A stretch of 64,000 nt of DNA from assembly GCF_918797505.1 (NCBI RefSeq), contig NC_092799.1:186001-250000 (forward strand). The letters are read 5' to 3'. The translations under genes and the position numbers were made by a program. Position 1 is the stretch's first letter, and each line of letters opens with the position of its first letter. Of this stretch, positions 58,740-64,000 are shown one piece after another. Source of the DNA: Bemisia tabaci. Taxonomy: Eukaryota > Arthropoda > Insecta > Hemiptera > Aleyrodidae. The notes under the pieces were generated by a model. The model worked only from the letters and a program-made list of their open reading frames with translations, ran no database searches and had not been told where the DNA came from.

Positions 58740-59353
58740 ATAAAATTATTTATTGCCTCTGTGTGATGCACGCAGAATTAGAAGAACGCTAAAGACGAAC
58801 ACACAACTGACTCGGAAAATTAAATTGCTATGAAAATGAAAATTGTCCTTATCTCAAAAAGAACGCTGAGCGAAAGCAAAGGATTCTATGATAAGCAGAG
58901 AACTTCATCGTGGTATATCGACCATGAAACTGAAATAGTGCGTATCCTGATTGCAGTGTTTCAAAATTGCCGCTTTTATTTTATTTTTAAAAGGAGACTG
59001 AAGCAACATCATGTCTTGAGGATTTCACAGAATATCCCATCCCATCCCATCCCACCTATAATAGTTACCCGACCTATGTCGTCAATGCTTTCGTTCACAA
59101 TAACTACCGTTAGATTTACGTTAGCTGATTCAAATTTTGTAATTTTGTCTATTTTCGTCTGATGAAGAACTATATAGATTTTCGGTTAAATCGCATTTAC
59201 CGATTACTTATAAACGGTAATTAACGTAAGTGCCGTACATACGCTGTTTTCCACTAATCTCTTTAAAGGAAGTTACATTCCTTGGTTTCCTTGGTAACAT
59301 TTGTTTGCTATCAGCTGATGTTTTATTTCAATTTCTTTTTTTCATTTTTTCAT

Positions 59354-59391
<38 letters not shown>

Positions 59392-59927
59392 TCGTTGTTA
59401 ATAAATCATTGCTAGGTTAGTTTTAATTTTTTTGCCAGCATTTATTCTACCTCCCTCCCCCAGCTCATTTTTCTAGCTCCATCACCCTCTCCCCTCAACT
59501 CATTTTTCTATCAATTTTATCATTTTTTTTTTATGGCATGTCTTGCTCCCCTACCACCATTTTTTCGGGGTTACAGATATTTTAGCGGTCTCTAAACCCG
59601 TGTGACTCCAGTCACAGGCATTTTGCTCGTTTTTTACAAACAGAGGGAAAATCACTGAAATTTTCACAAGACGGCGTTCAATAGCTTTCCATGTAGAAAA
59701 TAAGTATGACAGGAAGTCTGCAACGCCCCAAACCGAGATACACATTTCTGAAGTTTCGCCATCGACATGCACCAGTCGTTGAAATTGAAACACCCATGGG
59801 AAGAAGGGACTTCCTTGACACAACAAGCTTTTTCGAGAGCGCATCAAGAAACTGCCAACGCAGATGCACTGCTTTTCTCTTAATGATAAATTCGATTTTT
59901 CCTCAGAGGAGTGACAACAAATTCGTA
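58740..59927. other. No gene seen; T run and 48-bp core fragment
   Basis: Includes a CCCATCCCAT microsatellite near 59038, the inverted core fragment at 59280-59320, and a 35-base T run at 59356-59390. Short frames only. Confidence 0.4.
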
Positions 59928-60373
59928 CACGGAAAAAACAAGACTAGTGTTGAGCACTACTGGCCGTTTAGTGGGGAGTAGTTGAGGGCTGGCGTCTAAG
60001 CGCTGTACAGCTCAACGCCGGAAGGCAGTACAGGTGGGCACTGAACATGAGTAGTGCTAATCAGATGCCGCGAGACGTAGTTGCGCTTAACAGGTGTAAA
60101 TTCACCCTCAAGACGTCCCAGCCACGATAGCCTGGTGGTAACGCGCTGGTCTTCCACCGGCGCAACCCGAGTTCGATCCCAGGCGGAGGCGTTTCATATT
60201 TTACGCTCGCTCCAAAGTCACTTTAGGACTTGACACTACTTCTTCCTTAGTGACCCAGCCTCGAGCTGTTTAGTGCCCAGCACTCCTCTGACTTGCTGGC
60301 TCCATTTGACCTAACCCTCGTTAGTGCCCAGCACTAACATGTAGGTCCCAACCCTAAGCTCGTTTTTTCCGTG
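59928..60373. mobile_element. 446-bp MITE, CACGGAAAAAAC ends, TA duplication
   Basis: TA-CACGGAAAAAACAAG at the left and, inverted, TA-CACGGAAAAAACGAG at the right. TA flanks at 59926-59927 and 60374-60375. Inner matches include AGTGTTGAGCACTA versus GTTAGTGCTGGGCACTAAC. It contains a tRNA-like box pair at 60120-60190. No transposase. Confidence 0.8.
60120..60190 (+). other. tRNA-like sequence (box A/B), probably SINE-derived
   Basis: GATAGCCTGGTGGTAACGCG resembles an A box and D arm. GCTGG-TCTTCCA-CCGGC forms an anticodon-like stem and 7-base loop. GTTCGATCC at about 60171 fits the B box. The T stem is mismatched and the ends do not pair as an acceptor stem, so a functional tRNA is unlikely. 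Loop position 33 is C rather than the usual T. Confidence 0.5.
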
Positions 60374-60384
60374 TATGTTATACG

Positions 60385-60530
60385 TACTACATTTTGCAAT
60401 TAGGAACTGTAAATTCCGGCCCGGTTTAAAAACTACGTATGTGTCATTAATTTTCCTATGCACAAAAGTGTTTTTTCAGATGAGCCAGAATTTATAGGTC
60501 CAAATTGCAAAATGCAGTCCATATATCAGT
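60385..60530. repeat. TTTGCAATTAGGAACTG-type repeat fragment
   Basis: CATTTTGCAATTAGGAACTG, TTAATTTTCCTATGCAC and ATTGCAAAATGCAGTCC match phrases at 55797-56120 and at 17020-17075. It shows that the 17-kb duplicated sequence belongs to this dispersed family. Confidence 0.55.
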
Positions 60531-62242
60531 GTACGATGCGAGCGCAAACAGTTTTCCATTTACATTGTTAAAAGGGGGTTTCATGGCTTCAAATCTGAGC
60601 AACTTGAAGGATTCAGAGAACGGCATTGCATTGAAAACTGGAAACTTGAAGATTCTACGTTTCTGCTCGGTGTAGGCGATTCGCTGTAATTAAGTGTAAA
60701 TCCGAGCTTTAATTCGAATTGAATTTGGCAGAGGCCCAGGAAGGATGGGGTGGAGCAATAAAAACGAACATACAAGTTAAAATTGAGAATGGAGGCGAGG
60801 GCCTCGCAAAAGGGAATCCGAGGATAAGCATATGTCCATAATCGCGACCAAGGTTATACCCTGAGCTCTCAGCATCGCATTCGCCGTTGCAACATCCTGA
60901 CAAAACGAAACGTTCTCCTGCTAATAAACCACCACACACTCACACAGAGGCATGCATTTCACCATTATCGTATATGTTCCTTCATTCAAAACTTAAGCTA
61001 CAACACGATTCACGCAACAAAAGTTATTGACTTTTCTATTCCACCCAATACTTTCCATTCAGCATGGGTTACGAACAATTTTCATTTTCTGCTTATGATT
61101 GAAAAAAGAGTCTCAAATTACACACGACGATGATTTTGGAAAGCCTCTCAATGAGCAGTGTTCCTTTCCTTCCCTACTCTATGTCATTCAAAAAGGAAAT
61201 AACGTTCAACAGCTGAGCCCACCAAGTCGTGTTCGCTGAAAATGGGCTGCATCACTATAAAAGTCCAAAGCTATGAAAACATTTGTACAAAAGCATATAT
61301 CTGCATTGGGGAAACTGCATATTCTAATGCATATTTCTTTTACAAAATGAGTTCTAAGGATCGAAACAGGCCAGTCGCGCTAGTCACAGAATCGTGCTTG
61401 ATGGTTTAAGCTTACAGATTGGTAAAACAAAATAATAAGATATATTCAAACGCCAAGTATGCACGTCCAATATGCCGTAGATGTGGCTTATCAAAAAGCA
61501 CGGTGAATGACGTCATTCACTGCGTTAATGCATACCGTGGCTTCTTCCACCTTGATTTCATCGGTGTTTTACATGCGTGCAGCGTATCACCCATTGATGA
61601 GACCAAGGTTGGAGAAACCGCAGTATGCATTACCACGACGTCATACGCCGCGTTTTTCGACGGATGATAGCTCCATTAATATTGGACGGAGATACTTGGC
61701 GTTTAAACAGATCTCATTAGTTTTTGCTAATCAGTAACTATTAAACCACTAAAACTCGCTTCTGTGACCAGCGCAATAGACAATTTGTAGGTGTCTGAAA
61801 TTTGATGAATTTCGTGTTTAAGTGGTAACTACTGAGTGAACTGAACACGAAGATACACTTGGTTCATGAATTCAACTATTATTGAAGAAGATATGACAAA
61901 ATGATCTAATCTACTAAAATGCATGTGTTTAAATGGGAAATGCCGCCAGATGACGTCACTAGGCGGTGCATTTTTTCACTTTTAAATCTATTTTTAAACT
62001 ATTTCCCATAACAGAAAAATAATAAAAAAATACTGTGAGATCAGCTCTTTAAGCACTTTCAGATGAAGCAATAAAAAATTTGCATGGAAATTCTCCATTG
62101 ACCCGTCCCATCCGAATATAATGGTTGGTGGGCGAGGAAGAAGGTCGTCCCGATTTGACAAGTCCTACTCCAGGTTATTATGAGTAAAGTGGTCGGAGGT
62201 TACGTTACGTTAGGCGACCGTTATCTGGGCCACCCCCGCCCT
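60531..62242. other. No gene recognised
   Basis: Unassigned AT-rich sequence with short frames only. Confidence 0.4.
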
Positions 62243-62278
62243 CTCCACTCCCACCTCCCTCTCCACTCCCACCTCCCT
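62243..62278. repeat. 18-bp direct repeat, two units
   Basis: CTCCACTCCCACCTCCCT occurs twice in tandem in a GC-rich patch (62225-62500). Confidence 0.9.
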
Positions 62279-62656
62279 CTCCTCCTTGGAGCCATACCCG
62301 CACCCGCGCTTTCGCCCCCTGCGCGGTAATAACCTGGTGGCGGCAACGCAAGTCACGGTAACGTACAAAATGACGTCGTATGATTGCAAACTGCAGCCCC
62401 CCTTCCTCCCGTCTACTCTCCCCCATTGCAACGAGGGATGACGGTAGAGGCGCAAAGGTTCCGAGAAGAGGAGAGGGAGGGGGTCATACGCGGCTTTCAT
62501 TAGCGGTTATCACACGATCAGCGTTGCTAATGCACCCCACGCTGTTGCCAAATGTCAAGAAATTCATTTCTTAACCGGTGACCCTCATCAGCGGAATGAA
62601 AGTTTCTCCGGGAACTTTCCGGAACATTCCTGGAAGTTCTTGAAAGTGTGAATGCG

Positions 62657-62934
62657 GGCTCATTATTGAAATTATCAGACATAAGCTATGGTCAAAGGAG
62701 ACACCAGGAATACGGAACAATTCTCTTGGTTGAAACGGTTGGCTCTTGCATAGGTAAGGAGGAAATTCGTGGACTAACTATGAGGTCTCTCGTGAAGTGC
62801 AATTAGTCAGTCTATTACTTACCCTCCTTTGTGCATTGCAACCGCTCGTTTCCACCAACAGGGCAATAGGAGCCCTCCATTTCTCCCTTGTCTCCTTTGT
62901 CCGCCGCTTTGTCCATCAATTTCAAAAATCTGCC
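62657..62934. mobile_element. 260-bp palindromic MITE family, third copy
   Basis: The left end GGCTCATTATTGAAATTATC and right-end CTTTGTCCATCAATTTCAAA match the ends of 32839-33093. GGTTGAAACGGTTGGC and GCATTGCAACCGCTCGTTTC are the internal inverted pair. Confidence 0.75.
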
Positions 62935-64000
62935 CCTATGTAACGTCTACAAAAAAAATTGGATCGCAGTGCATAGAGGTATTTTATTCACAAGTGCAAA
63001 GCTGAATGGTGAAATTGCAAAAATCACTCGAAAATCACGAAAATCACTCTGTAGTAACAGCAAAAACGGATTTTGAAAGTGATTCAGGCCGAATCCGTGC
63101 CGAAAATGGCATGAAGTTGCGTTCCAATTTGACAATTTTAAGCCTCAGGCGTACTCAATCAAATTTAAGAACTTTTTTCCAAAACTTGCGTTCTCCTTTG
63201 AACCGCAAATCTAAAATCATAATTAGGCCAGGCTAGGTTGATATTTTTGGGCGATTTTTGAGCCAGATCGATGTTCGAATAATGCTGCGAGCTATGTGTG
63301 ACAAGCCATTGTCTCAATTTAGAATTTTTTGGCAAGATAGGTGGGTATGAAATTTTCGACTGAGTAAAACGATTGGCGAACTTAATAATTTTATGGATTG
63401 CTCGATAGATGGGGTCAGCTCTGATTACTCATAAAAAGTACCGGCTTTACTGTACACAAAAATACCACCAAAAGCTCACTGTGATTTAAAAACATTATGC
63501 AGGTGGGCACTTTTGCGGATGGGCCAGAAACAGTTTTTTCTTCTTTGACCTTTTCTGCCATACTACCACCATCCCAGGAATAAAGCCTCGACAAAATTTT
63601 CGCGTTATAAAGTGAATATCGGTACTGTGTAAATCATTTTGAAAGTGTTAAGATGCGTATATCTATTCGTGTTAAGATTATCGAAGATCAAAATTCTCAG
63701 ATGAGGGGCCAAATATGCGTTGAATTTTTGTTCAACTGTACAGTTTCAATCAAAATTTGAGTTTTCGCTCCACCGTGAATTTTGTGGCGATTGGATTTTC
63801 GTGCAGTGTCTTTTTGCAGGTACATTTTGAACTATCTAGTTATAATAAATTGAACTTTTTGTGAAACTGATCTTGTCTGTAAATGATACCTTGACGGGAA
63901 TAACACGTATCGTTTCGGTATCATTTATTTGAACTCAGTGAGGCAATTATCTGCTATTTCTCGTTGAAATTTTTTTCAACTGCCATTGATTGCGAGTGAC
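62935..64000. other. No feature seen
   Basis: Unassigned AT-rich sequence to the window end. Short overlapping frames on both strands have no recognisable domain. Confidence 0.4.

Overview
The window looks like intergenic or intronic DNA from a repeat-rich animal genome, most likely an insect. The evidence is AT-rich sequence, long homopolymers, many short inverted-repeat elements with TA target duplications, non-LTR retrotransposon tails, and no bacterial gene layout. A sap-feeding hemipteran such as a whitefly would fit, but that is an impression from repeat style, not a proof. I found no host protein-coding gene, no intact transposase, no rRNA and no convincing functional tRNA. Nearly all open frames are short and random, or are created by repeats.

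Window positions 1-11.5 kb hold a dispersed repeat (177-400), a Helitron-like tail (540-940), an exact 130-bp tandem array split by a 5'-truncated LINE (2931-4740), and a 1.8-kb duplicated block (5221-7300 and 9700-11544). Between the two block copies lie a 182-bp tandem array carrying a MITE and an inverted 130-bp array. Positions 11.5-16.9 kb are almost featureless. Positions 17-31 kb hold a tandem duplication with a 500-bp insert, a TA-type MITE, a LINE C-terminal remnant, another 130-bp array, a second Helitron-like tail, a 1.35-kb near-palindromic element (23208-24554), a MULE transposase remnant (25926-26363), and a TTAA-flanked piggyBac-like element (28352-29891) carrying a second LINE tail. 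Positions 31-43 kb are sparse, with a 255-bp MITE family, a two-unit 130-bp array and stacked perfect palindromes near 37.1 kb.

The most striking structure is at 43386-52958. A ~260-bp palindromic MITE is split by a 9.3-kb element ending in CCCTAATAGCACA, which is itself split by a 4.6-kb element ending in a 28-bp inverted repeat that starts CCCTGCTAAAAATTTTTC. Both large elements have arrays of short motifs just inside their ends and no recognisable coding capacity. Positions 53-64 kb are again mostly unassigned, with a third Helitron-like copy, a TA-type MITE containing a tRNA-like box pair, and another copy of the 260-bp MITE.

The elements do not form a pathway. What the window records is insertion order: the nested copies, target-site duplications and uninterrupted sister copies let several insertion events be reconstructed directly from the sequence.
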